Assembly: GCA_902798685.1 (NCBI GenBank)
Contig: CADBXO010000017.1
Coordinates: 1 to 37,188, forward strand
Origin: an uncultured Bacteroidales bacterium
GTDB lineage: Bacteria > Bacteroidota > Bacteroidia > Bacteroidales > Bacteroidaceae
Direction: 5' to 3'
Length of the DNA: 37,188 bases
Shown here: positions 6,560 to 14,959 of the stretch, one piece after another
Position numbering within the stretch: the stretch's first letter is position 1
Layout: each line of letters begins with the position of its first letter
Translations under genes and position numbers: made by a program
The notes under the pieces: generated by a model
Seen by the model: only the letters and a program-made list of their open reading frames with translations
What the model was told of the DNA's origin: nothing
Databases searched by the model: none

Positions 6560-8485
6560 GTGTTTTCGGTAGAGAATCTTAAGGTTGAGTTCGGGGCCCG
6601 CCCCCTGTTCCATGATGTCAGCTACGTTGTAGGTGACAAGGACCGTATTGCCCTGGTGGGTAAGAACGGTGCGGGCAAATCGACCATGCTTAAGATCATC
6701 GCCGGACTGCAGCAGCCTACATCGGGCACCGTATCCATACCCAAGGAGATGACCATCGGTTATCTGCCGCAGGTAATGAAGCTGTCCGATACACGCACCG
6801 TAAGACAGGAGGCCGAGACCGCCTTTGAGGATATTCACAAACTCAAGGAGGAGGTGGAGCGCCTGAACAACCAGATGGTGGAGCGTACCGATTATGAGAG
6901 TGAGGAGTATCACGCCCTGATCGACAGGTTCACCCGTGAGAGCGAGCGCTACCAGATGATGGGTGGCGGCAACTACCAGGCGGAACTGGAGCAGGCCCTG
7001 CTGGGTCTGGGATTCCGCCGCGATGATTTTGACCGCCCCACAAGCGAGTTCAGCGGCGGCTGGCGTATGCGTGTGGAGCTGGCCAAACTGTTGCTCCGTC
7101 ATCCGGATGTGCTGCTGCTTGACGAGCCTACCAACCACCTGGACATTGAGAGTATACAGTGGCTCGAGGAGTTCCTGGCTAAGCGCTGCAACGCAGTGAT
7201 ACTGGTCAGCCACGACCGCGCCTTCATAAACAATGTCACCACCCGCACCATTGAGATATCATGCGGCGTGATCTATGACTACAAGGTCAAGTACAACGAG
7301 TTTGTGGAGCTGCGCAAGGAGCGCCGCGAACAGCAGTTGCGTGCCTATGAGAACCAGCAGAAGGAGATTGCCGATGCCAAGGATTTCATAGAGCGTTTCC
7401 GCTACAAACCCACCAAGGCCGTGCAGGTGCAGAGCCGTATCAAGGCCCTGGAGAAGATAGTTCCCATTGAGATAGATGAGGTGGACAACAAGACCATGCG
7501 TCTCAAGTTCCCGCCCGCCATCCGCAGCGGCAACTATCCCGTAATCTGCGAAGGCGTTGCCAAGAGCTACGGTGACCATACGGTATTCAGCGGTGTTGAC
7601 CTGACCATCAAACGCGGTGAGAAGGTTGCCTTTGTGGGCCGAAACGGTGAGGGTAAGACCACGCTCGTAAAGTGCATCATGGGTGAGATTCCGTTTGACG
7701 GAACGCTTACCATAGGCCACAACATACAGATAGGTTACTATGCCCAGAACCAGGCACAGCTGCTGGATGATGAGGTGACGGTTCACGATACCATAGACAA
7801 TGTGGCTACGGGGCCGATACGCACACGCATCAACGACATCCTGGGTGCCTTCATGTTCGGCGGTGAGGCCGGTCAGAAGAAGGTAAAGGTGCTGTCGGGC
7901 GGTGAGCGCAGCCGATTGGCTATGATACGTCTGCTGCTGACACCCAACAACCTGCTTATCCTTGATGAGCCTACCAACCACTTGGATATGGCATCCAAGG
8001 ATGTGCTCAAGGAGGCCATCCAGGCCTTTGACGGCACGGTGATTGTGGTAAGCCACGACCGTGAGTTCCTGGACGGACTGGTGAGCAAGGTCTATGAGTT
8101 CGCTGACGGTAAGGTCCGCGAGCATCTGGGCGGAATCTATGACTTCCTCCAGAAGAAGAACCTGGACAACCTGGCCGATATAGGCCGCATGAAGGGGGCA
8201 CCCGCGGTGCAGGCCACGCAGGATCGGGCATCGGCCGGAAAGGAGGATTATGAGGCCAAGAAGGAGCAGGAGCGCCGCAAGCGCAAGATTCAGAAGAAGA
8301 TTGAGGAGGCTGAGAAGGAGGTGGAGCGCATCACCAAGGAGATAAAGGACCTTGAGGAGTGGCTGGCTACACCGGGCGGAGCACAGAACCCCGCCATGTT
8401 CGAGGCTTACGGAAAGCTCAAGGATGACCTGGCCAAGGCCGAGGAACGCTGGGAGGAGGCCATGATGGAAGGAGAGAGTATTTAA
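6560..8485 (+). CDS. ABC-F family ATPase (ribosome-associated type)
   Basis: A 641-residue cytoplasmic protein with two ABC domains and no membrane segment. Walker A motifs are GKNGAGKST (from about residue 34) and GRNGEGKTT (from 360). Signature motifs are SGGWRMRVELAKLL and LSGGERSRLAMIRLLL. Walker B motifs are LLLDEPTNHLD (Asp188/Glu189) and LILDEPTNHLD (Asp469/Glu470). A basic inter-domain linker (about 235-310) and a C-terminal charged coiled coil (about 550-640) match the Uup/YdiF branch. ABC-F proteins act at the ribosome rather than in transport. Which sub-function (translation factor or antibiotic protection) cannot be assigned. The start is a GTG immediately after the preceding TAA, and no in-frame ATG fits the conserved N-terminus. 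Confidence 0.92.
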   Translation: MFSVENLKVEFGARPLFHDVSYVVGDKDRIALVGKNGAGKSTMLKIIAGLQQPTSGTVSIPKEMTIGYLPQVMKLSDTRTVRQEAETAFEDIHKLKEEVERLNNQMVERTDYESEEYHALIDRFTRESERYQMMGGGNYQAELEQALLGLGFRRDDFDRPTSEFSGGWRMRVELAKLLLRHPDVLLLDEPTNHLDIESIQWLEEFLAKRCNAVILVSHDRAFINNVTTRTIEISCGVIYDYKVKYNEFVELRKERREQQLRAYENQQKEIADAKDFIERFRYKPTKAVQVQSRIKALEKIVPIEIDEVDNKTMRLKFPPAIRSGNYPVICEGVAKSYGDHTVFSGVDLTIKRGEKVAFVGRNGEGKTTLVKCIMGEIPFDGTLTIGHNIQIGYYAQNQAQLLDDEVTVHDTIDNVATGPIRTRINDILGAFMFGGEAGQKKVKVLSGGERSRLAMIRLLLTPNNLLILDEPTNHLDMASKDVLKEAIQAFDGTVIVVSHDREFLDGLVSKVYEFADGKVREHLGGIYDFLQKKNLDNLADIGRMKGAPAVQATQDRASAGKEDYEAKKEQERRKRKIQKKIEEAEKEVERITKEIKDLEEWLATPGGAQNPAMFEAYGKLKDDLAKAEERWEEAMMEGESI

Positions 8486-8506
8486 AGACTAAATATTTTA
8501 CGAGTT

Positions 8507-10540
8507 ATGAAAAAACTTACATTAATCACAATTGCATTTGCAGGAATGGCTATGATTTCTTGTAACAATTCCAAGCAGGGTATAGGTATCAAGATGGAGA
8601 ATCTTGACAAGACCGCAGTACCCGGTGATGATTTTTTCCAGTTTGCTGACGGTGGTTGGAATGCTGCTCATCCGCTTACCGACGAGTATGCACGTTTTGG
8701 CAGCTTTGACCAGCTGGCCGAGGATAACCGCGAGCAGTTGAAGGGTCTTATCGATGAGATCGTGGCTGCAGACAACGAGCCCGGCTCAAACGCACAGAAG
8801 ATTGCTGATCTCTATAAGCTGGTGCTTGACACCGCACGCCGTGAGAAGGAGGGCCTTGCTCCCCTGAAGCCCTGGATTGAGAAGATCGAGGCTGTAAAGG
8901 ACCGCAAGGAGATATTCCCCCTCATGACAGAGCTTGACCTGAACGGTCTTGCAGGCAACTATTTCAGTCTGGGTATCGGCGCCGATATGATGGACAGCAA
9001 GTCTAACCTTGTAAGCATAGGTCAGGGCGGTCTTTCACTCGGTGAGAGAGAGTATTACCTGGATAAGGATGAGGCTACCACTGCTATCCGTGAGGCCTTC
9101 AAGAAGCACATCGTACGTATGTTCACACTGTGCGGTTTCGATGAGAAGACCGCTCAGAAGAAGATGGAGGATGTCATGCTGATTGAGACCCGCATCGCTG
9201 AGAAGTCATATACCAACGTTGAGATGCGTGATCCGGCTGCCAACTATCACAAGATGCCGTTCGAGCAGCTCAAGAAGGATTTCAAGGGTATTGACTGGCA
9301 GTATTATTTTGACCAGCTGGGTCTTTATGACTGCGACTTTGTAGACGTAGGTCAGCCCGAGCCCATCCACGAGGTTGAGGCTATCCTGGCCAATGTTCCC
9401 GTTGAGGCTCACAAGTCATATATGGAGTGGCAGCTCATTGATAACTGCGCATCCAGACTGACTAAGGCACTTGATGATGCCAACTTTGATTTCTACGGCA
9501 AGATCCTGAGCGGACGTCAGGAGCAGCAGCCCTGGTGGAAGCGCGCCACATCATCCGTAAGCGGTGCTCTGGGTGAGGCCATCGGTCAGCTCTATGTTGA
9601 GAAGTACTTCCCCGCAGAGGCCAAGGAGCGTATGGTTACTCTGGTTAAGAACCTGCAGATTGCCCTTGGCGAGCGTATTGATGCCCAGGATTGGATGAGT
9701 GATGAGACCAAGGCCCGCGCTCATGAGAAGCTGGATGCCTTCTATGTAAAGATCGGTTATCCCGACAAGTGGAAGGATTACTCAAAGCTCACTATCGATC
9801 CCGCCAAGAGCCTGTTCGATAATCAGATTGCCATGAGTCATTTCTTCTGGCAGGATAACGTAGAGCGCAAGTACAAGAAGCCGGTAGACAACACAGAGTG
9901 GTTCATGACCCCGCAGACTGTAAACGCTTACTACAATCCTACGACCAATGAGATCTGCTTCCCCGCAGGTATCCTTCAGTATCCGTTCTTTGACATGTCA
10001 GCAGATGATGCATTCAACTATGGTGCCATCGGCGTTGTTATCGGCCATGAGATGACTCACGGATTCGATGACCAGGGCCGTCAGTTCGACAAGGACGGTA
10101 ACTTTGCTGACTGGTGGGCCGAGGGTGACGCTGACAAGTTCAAGGAGCATGTTCAGGTTATCGTTGACCACTTTGACGGTATCAAGGTTCTGCCTGACCT
10201 GAATGCCAACGGTTCACTCACACTGGGTGAGAACATCGCTGACCACGGCGGTCTGATGGTTGCTTATCAGGCATTCAAGAACGCCACCAAGGACGCTCCT
10301 TTGAAGACTGTTAACGGTTTCACTCCCGAGCAGCGTTTCTTCATGGCTTATGCAGGTGTATGGGCCGGCAACATCCGTGACGAGCAGATCCGCAACCAGA
10401 CCAAGAGTGATCCTCATGCACTGGGCCGCTGGCGTGTAAACGGTACACTGCCTCACATTGACGCCTGGTACGAGGCATTCGGCGTAACTCCCGACAATGC
10501 ACTCTATCTGGCACCTGAAAAGAGAGCACGTATCTGGTAA
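8507..10540 (+). CDS. pepO: M13 (neprilysin/PepO) zinc metallopeptidase, lipoprotein
   Basis: A 677-residue endopeptidase of the M13 family, which cleaves oligopeptides. The N-terminus (MKKLTLITIAFAGMAMISC) is a lipoprotein signal with Cys19. It therefore acts in the periplasm or at the cell surface. The zinc site is HEMTH at residues 514-518 and the third ligand is Glu575 in ENIADHGG (Asp579 supports the His). The substrate-binding NAYYNPTTNEICFPAGILQYPFF block precedes them, and the C-terminus ends in the family-type basic-W. The length fits the family. The gene follows the ABC-F gene by 21 bases, without a terminator, and is directly followed by a paralogue. Confidence 0.93.
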   Translation: MKKLTLITIAFAGMAMISCNNSKQGIGIKMENLDKTAVPGDDFFQFADGGWNAAHPLTDEYARFGSFDQLAEDNREQLKGLIDEIVAADNEPGSNAQKIADLYKLVLDTARREKEGLAPLKPWIEKIEAVKDRKEIFPLMTELDLNGLAGNYFSLGIGADMMDSKSNLVSIGQGGLSLGEREYYLDKDEATTAIREAFKKHIVRMFTLCGFDEKTAQKKMEDVMLIETRIAEKSYTNVEMRDPAANYHKMPFEQLKKDFKGIDWQYYFDQLGLYDCDFVDVGQPEPIHEVEAILANVPVEAHKSYMEWQLIDNCASRLTKALDDANFDFYGKILSGRQEQQPWWKRATSSVSGALGEAIGQLYVEKYFPAEAKERMVTLVKNLQIALGERIDAQDWMSDETKARAHEKLDAFYVKIGYPDKWKDYSKLTIDPAKSLFDNQIAMSHFFWQDNVERKYKKPVDNTEWFMTPQTVNAYYNPTTNEICFPAGILQYPFFDMSADDAFNYGAIGVVIGHEMTHGFDDQGRQFDKDGNFADWWAEGDADKFKEHVQVIVDHFDGIKVLPDLNANGSLTLGENIADHGGLMVAYQAFKNATKDAPLKTVNGFTPEQRFFMAYAGVWAGNIRDEQIRNQTKSDPHALGRWRVNGTLPHIDAWYEAFGVTPDNALYLAPEKRARIW

Positions 10541-12499
10541 ATGATTAAAGGAGCAGGGATTAGAGAGGACTATCTGGACCGGAGCGTGAGCCCCGGCCAG
10601 GATTTTTACCGCTTCAGTTGCGGAGGCTGGCTTGACGCCAACCCTCTGCCTGATGACTTTCCCTGTTACGGTACATACGATGAGCTTGCTGAACTGAACC
10701 GTAAGCAGCTCAAGGAACTAATAGACGGCATCATTGCACAGGATAATCCTGCAGGCAGTGATGCCGCCCGTATTGCTGACCTCTATAATCTGGTCATGGA
10801 CACAGAACGCCGTGACCGTGAGGGTATGGGGCCGATGAAACCGTACGTGGAGCGTATCCGCGCCATCAGCAGCCGTGAGGAGCTGCTCAGTGCCATGCTG
10901 GAACTGGATCCCTATGGCGTGACGGGTTACTTTGACGTGGGCATCGGACCGGACCTTAAGGACAGCAAGACAAACATTGTGGGTCTGAGTCAGGGTGGTC
11001 TTACCCTTGGTGACAAGGAGTACTACACTGACCGTGACTTGCAGACCATCAACATCCGCAAGGCGTTCAAGAAGCACATGGTGCGTATGATGATGCTGGC
11101 CGGTTACAGCCGGTGGGAGGCATTCAAAAACATGCGTATCATCTGGCGTATTGAGAAACGTCTGGCACGTGCGTCACGCAACAACGTACAGCTGCGTGAT
11201 CCGGCTGCCAACTACCACAAGTGGTCAATAGACGAACTCTATACCCAGCTGCCCGGCCTGGACTGGAAACCTTTCTTCGGCAAACTGGGCCTGAATGGAG
11301 TGGAGTGGGTCGACGTAGGTCAGCCCGAAGCCATCCGGGAGGCCATCCGCGTCTTCAATGAGGAGTCTCTTGAGGACCAGAAGATCCTTATGGAGTGGCA
11401 GATGCTCGACTCCAACGGAACCCGTCTGGGCAAGAAGTTCGATGACGCAGATTTTGCATTCTACGGACGCACCCTGAGCGGCCAGAAGGAGCCCAAACCC
11501 ATGTGGAAGCGGGCTACATCGGCCGTAAACGGAACTCTGGGTGACGCCATGGGACGCCTGTATGTTGAGAAGTATTTCTCGGCCGGCGCCAAGGAGCGTA
11601 TGATTGATATGTTCCAGCGTCTTAAACGGGCGCTTGCCCGCCGAATTGAGGCGCAGGAGTGGATGAGTGATGAGAGCCGCCGTCTGGCACTTGAGAAACT
11701 GGATGCCTTCAAGTTCAAGATAGGCTACCCCGACAAGTGGCGTGACTACTCCAAGATGGAGATAGACTTTAAGAAATCCCTCTTTGAGAACTCCGCCTCA
11801 ATAAGCCATTTCTTCTGGAACGACATGGTGGAGCGCAAGTTCAAGAAGCCGGTTGACCAGACCGAGTGGTACATGAACCCGCAGGAGATCAACGCCTACT
11901 ATGACGTCTCCATCAACGAGATCTGTTTCCCCGCCGGAATACTCCAGTACCCCTTCTTCAGCATGGAGGCCGATGATGCCTTCAACTACGGAGCCATCGG
12001 CACAATCATGGGCCATGAGATGACCCATGGATTCGATGATGAGGGCCGTCAGTTTGACAAGGAGGGTAATATGCGTAACTGGTGGAGTACGTCCGATACC
12101 CGCCGTTTCAACCGCCGCGTCAAGGTGCTGGTTGACTGGTTCAGCGGTATGGAGGTGCTGCCTGGCATCAAGGCCAACGGCAAGCTCACCCTGGGTGAGA
12201 ATATTGCCGATCACGGAGGTCTGACAGTTGCCCTTGAGGCATTCAAGGAGGTCTGCGATCATGAGGTCAAGCTGGGCTTCACTCCGTTGCAGCGTTTCTT
12301 CATAGCATATGCCTGCACGTGGGCTGAGAACTGCCGCGACGAGATGATACTGCAGCAGACCAAGAGTGATGAGCACTCGCTCTCCCGCCTTCGCGTGAAC
12401 GGCGCACTGCCTCATATTGACGAATGGTACGACGCTTTTGGGGTAACTGAAAAAGATTCTATGTATATTGCACCCCAAAACAGGGTTCACATTTGGTAA
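10541..12499 (+). CDS. M13 zinc metallopeptidase paralogue without signal peptide
   Basis: A 652-residue protein closely similar to the preceding gene product over its whole length (same GQDFYRFSCGGW start region, DPAANYHKW block and NEICFPAGILQYPFF block). The zinc site is complete: HEMTH at 492-496, Glu553 and Asp557 in ENIADHGG. It differs by lacking any hydrophobic signal. The protein begins MIKGAGIREDYLDRSVSPG, so it should stay in the cytoplasm. The ATG follows the TAA of the first copy with no spacer. It looks like an old tandem duplication: codons and many residues have diverged but catalytic residues have not. An intracellular oligopeptidase role is inferred. Confidence 0.9.
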   Translation: MIKGAGIREDYLDRSVSPGQDFYRFSCGGWLDANPLPDDFPCYGTYDELAELNRKQLKELIDGIIAQDNPAGSDAARIADLYNLVMDTERRDREGMGPMKPYVERIRAISSREELLSAMLELDPYGVTGYFDVGIGPDLKDSKTNIVGLSQGGLTLGDKEYYTDRDLQTINIRKAFKKHMVRMMMLAGYSRWEAFKNMRIIWRIEKRLARASRNNVQLRDPAANYHKWSIDELYTQLPGLDWKPFFGKLGLNGVEWVDVGQPEAIREAIRVFNEESLEDQKILMEWQMLDSNGTRLGKKFDDADFAFYGRTLSGQKEPKPMWKRATSAVNGTLGDAMGRLYVEKYFSAGAKERMIDMFQRLKRALARRIEAQEWMSDESRRLALEKLDAFKFKIGYPDKWRDYSKMEIDFKKSLFENSASISHFFWNDMVERKFKKPVDQTEWYMNPQEINAYYDVSINEICFPAGILQYPFFSMEADDAFNYGAIGTIMGHEMTHGFDDEGRQFDKEGNMRNWWSTSDTRRFNRRVKVLVDWFSGMEVLPGIKANGKLTLGENIADHGGLTVALEAFKEVCDHEVKLGFTPLQRFFIAYACTWAENCRDEMILQQTKSDEHSLSRLRVNGALPHIDEWYDAFGVTEKDSMYIAPQNRVHIW

Positions 12500-14332
12500 A
12501 TGAAAGAGGGTAGGACCATAGAACTGCTGGCACCCGCCAAGAATCTGGAGTGCGGAATTGAAGCCATAAAGCACGGAGCCGATGCCATCTACATAGGTGC
12601 CGGCCGTTTCGGTGCCCGTCAGGCTGCCGGAAATCCGGTGGATGACATTGCGCAGCTTACCCGTTTTGCACATTTCTACGGTGCCAAGGTCTATGTGACC
12701 GTGAACACCATACTCAAGGACTCAGAACTGGCCGATGCAGAGAAGCTCATCTGGCAGCTCTATGAGGCCGGAGCCGACGCCCTGCTTGTGCAGGATATGG
12801 CGGTTCTCAAGATGAAACTGCCTCCCATTGCACTGCATGCCAGCACACAGTGCGATGTACGTTCGGCCGATAAGGTCCGTTTTCTGGCTGACTGCGGATT
12901 TACCCGCGTGGTGCTGGCCCGTGAGCTTTCGCTCGCTGAAATAACTGAAATCCATAAGGCATGCCCCGATGTTGAACTTGAGTGCTTTGTACACGGAGCG
13001 CTCTGCGTAAGCTACAGCGGACAGTGCTATGCCTCACAATACTGCTTTGGACGCAGCGCCAACCGCGGCGAGTGCGCCCAGTTCTGCCGTCTCAAGTTTG
13101 ACCTTGTTGACTCTGATGACAATACCCTGATATCAGGCAAACATCTGCTCTCACTCCGTGACATGAACCGAATGGCCTATCTGGATGAACTTATGGATGC
13201 AGGTGTATGCTCATTCAAGATAGAGGGCCGTCTCAAGGAGGTCTCATACGTCAAGAATGTGACCGCCGCATACAGCCAGGCTATAGAGAAGATTCTGAAC
13301 CGCAGGGACGATTTTGTAAGAGCCTCATCGGGCCGCAGCGTTCCTCACTTCAGCCCCGATGTGAACCGCAGCTTCAACCGCGGTTTCACTGACTATTTCC
13401 TGCATGGCCGCACCAATGATATCTGGTCATTCGGCACGCCCAAGTCAATCGGCGAGAAGATGGGTCCTGCCAAGGAGGTGGGCCGCGGCTGGATCAAGGT
13501 GTCCGGTTTCAAGGCATTCCATAACGGTGACGGACTCTGTTTCTTTAACCGCAGCGGTGAGCTTGAGGGCTATCGCGTCAACCGCGTTGAAGGCAACCGC
13601 GTATTCCTTTTCCTGGAGGGGGCCGATATGCCGTCAATTACTCCCGGAACCGAACTCTACCGTAACTATGACCAGGAGTTTGAGAAGCTGCTCTCAAAGG
13701 AATCGGCCACAAGGAAGATAGGGGTTGATATCCTGTTTGAGGAGATTCCTACAGGTTATCAGGTTACTATGACCGATGAAGACGGACTCTCTGCTACAGC
13801 ATCGGTTGAATGGCAGAAGGAGGATGCCCGCACTCCGCAGCAGGAGAACATACGCACCCAGTTGGGTAAGATGGGCAATACCGGCTTTGAGGTGCAGAAT
13901 GTGGAGCTCAAACTTGACGGGGAACGTTTCATCCCGTCGTCACTTCTGTCAGATTTGCGCCGTCAGGCCGCCGCTGAACTTGAGAAGGCCCGTCTGGAGG
14001 CTTATATCCGTCCGGGCGTGGGGGCATCGGCCAATCCAAAATATCCTGTAGATAAACTGACTTATCTGGGAAATGTCATGAACGCTCAGGCCAGGACCTT
14101 TTATCAGGATCACGGAGTGAATATCATCGATGACGCATTTGAAAAAAACACACCGGACAGCGGTGTGATAATGTTCTGCCGTCACTGCATCAAAAACGCT
14201 ATGGGACTTTGCACTAAGAATCCCAAACGTGATATGAAAGTGCAGGAACCGCTCTGGCTGGTCTCACAGGACGGCCGACGTTTCCGCCTGCGTTTTGACT
14301 GCTCAAAATGTCAGATGGAGATATTGTATTGA
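12500..14332 (+). CDS. U32-family protein (RlhA/TrhP-like RNA hydroxylation factor)
   Basis: A 610-residue protein. The N-terminal U32 domain starts ELLAPAKNLECGIEAIKHGADAIYIG and includes the family Cys block (FVHGALCVSYSGQCYASQYCFGRSANRGECAQFC, split over residues about 165-200), thought to bind an Fe-S cluster. The C-terminal extension resembles the long RlhA (YdcP) form rather than the short TrhP (YegQ). RlhA hydroxylates a 23S rRNA cytidine and TrhP acts on tRNA uridine-34, so RNA modification is likelier than proteolysis despite the family name. The last 60 residues carry five more cysteines (FCRHC, GLC, CSKC), suggesting a second metal site. The ATG follows the previous TAA directly. 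Confidence 0.85.
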   Translation: MKEGRTIELLAPAKNLECGIEAIKHGADAIYIGAGRFGARQAAGNPVDDIAQLTRFAHFYGAKVYVTVNTILKDSELADAEKLIWQLYEAGADALLVQDMAVLKMKLPPIALHASTQCDVRSADKVRFLADCGFTRVVLARELSLAEITEIHKACPDVELECFVHGALCVSYSGQCYASQYCFGRSANRGECAQFCRLKFDLVDSDDNTLISGKHLLSLRDMNRMAYLDELMDAGVCSFKIEGRLKEVSYVKNVTAAYSQAIEKILNRRDDFVRASSGRSVPHFSPDVNRSFNRGFTDYFLHGRTNDIWSFGTPKSIGEKMGPAKEVGRGWIKVSGFKAFHNGDGLCFFNRSGELEGYRVNRVEGNRVFLFLEGADMPSITPGTELYRNYDQEFEKLLSKESATRKIGVDILFEEIPTGYQVTMTDEDGLSATASVEWQKEDARTPQQENIRTQLGKMGNTGFEVQNVELKLDGERFIPSSLLSDLRRQAAAELEKARLEAYIRPGVGASANPKYPVDKLTYLGNVMNAQARTFYQDHGVNIIDDAFEKNTPDSGVIMFCRHCIKNAMGLCTKNPKRDMKVQEPLWLVSQDGRRFRLRFDCSKCQMEILY

Positions 14333-14341
14333 AAAAAGACT

Positions 14342-14349
14342 TACCTTTG
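14342..14349 (+). promoter_or_regulatory. -7 box (TACCTTTG) for the barrel protein
   Basis: An exact TAnnTTTG match 42 bases before the ATG at 14392. It lies inside a small inverted repeat (TTACCT and AGGTAA, 14341-14359), which could be an operator or chance. Confidence 0.6.
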
Positions 14350-14391
14350 TTTCAGGTAAACCGATTAACCTTATTATTAAACTGAATATTT

Positions 14392-14895
14392 ATGAAAAGA
14401 TTTGGAAAGTTTGTGATGATTGCCGCTATGGCAATGGTTTCTTACAGCGCATCAGCCGAGCTGGAGCCTCAGTGGTCCAAGGGTACCGCAATGATCAACG
14501 CTGGTATTGGTGTTCAGCCCTTCGGCGGCACAGTTTCTCTCGATTATGTCCTTGTTGACGAGTGGTGGAAAGGTCACTTCACCGTTGGTGGTGAGTTGGA
14601 TTTCAGTGTGCCTTACAAGCATGAAACAGCTATAGGTATCACTCCCCGTGCAACATACGGTCTGAATATTACTCCCGAGTTTGAAGTTCATGTAACAGCC
14701 GAGACCGGTTTCGGTTTCAGAACCTGGCAGTATTGGAATGGCGAGAAAGATGTAAAGACCTCTGACTCTTTCATCCTGTTTGGCGGATTTGCAGGTTGCC
14801 GTTACTTCTTTACGGATAATCTGGCTGTATTGGCAGAGATTGGCGGTGAGAACTGGTTCCCCGCTCTTCGTGCCGGCATCACCTATAAGTTCTGA
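14392..14895 (+). CDS. small outer-membrane beta-barrel protein
   Basis: A 167-residue secreted protein. The signal peptide MKRFGKFVMIAAMAMVSYSASA is followed by Glu. The mature part alternates hydrophobic and polar residues in strands (for example GHFTVGGELDFSV, IGITPRATYGLNI, EFEVHVTAETGFGF, NLAVLAEIGGENW) and ends in ITYKF, an aromatic C-terminus typical of barrels inserted by BamA. About eight strands fit an OmpA/OmpX-sized porin-like fold. No ligand can be named. It is a single-gene unit with its own promoter and a strong terminator at 14919. Confidence 0.8.
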   Translation: MKRFGKFVMIAAMAMVSYSASAELEPQWSKGTAMINAGIGVQPFGGTVSLDYVLVDEWWKGHFTVGGELDFSVPYKHETAIGITPRATYGLNITPEFEVHVTAETGFGFRTWQYWNGEKDVKTSDSFILFGGFAGCRYFFTDNLAVLAEIGGENWFPALRAGITYKF

Positions 14896-14918
14896 TAATA
14901 GTTTTTGATCAGATAGGA

Positions 14919-14945
14919 GGGGCGGTTTTTTCCGCCCCTTTTTTT
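14919..14945 (+). terminator. intrinsic terminator after the barrel gene
   Basis: GGGGCGG pairs with CCGCCCC around a 6-T loop and is followed by seven T. It cleanly ends the barrel protein transcript. The end of its T-tract touches the promoter of the next gene. Confidence 0.92.
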
Positions 14946-14952
14946 ATCTTCG
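14945..14952 (+). promoter_or_regulatory. candidate -7 box (TATCTTCG) for the GH30 gene
   Basis: A one-mismatch TAnnTTTG box directly after the terminator T-tract and only 7 bases before the ATG at 14960. If used, the mRNA would have almost no leader. No -33 element is visible because the terminator hairpin occupies that place. Confidence 0.4.
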
Positions 14953-14959
14953 CACTGTT

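Noticed and set aside
6377-7213. Open frame of 278 codons antisense to the nucleotidyltransferase and ABC-F genes
   Set aside because: Same reason: it is a shadow of two certain genes and carries no motif of its own.
7259-8125. Open frame of 288 codons antisense to the ABC-F gene
   Set aside because: It lies wholly within a well-supported gene with intact Walker motifs. The translation has no domain signature and reads as a codon-bias shadow.
11798-12673. Long open frame antisense to the second M13 gene and the U32 gene start
   Set aside because: It mirrors strongly biased codons of real genes on the other strand, has no promoter or recognisable domain, and spans two coding genes.
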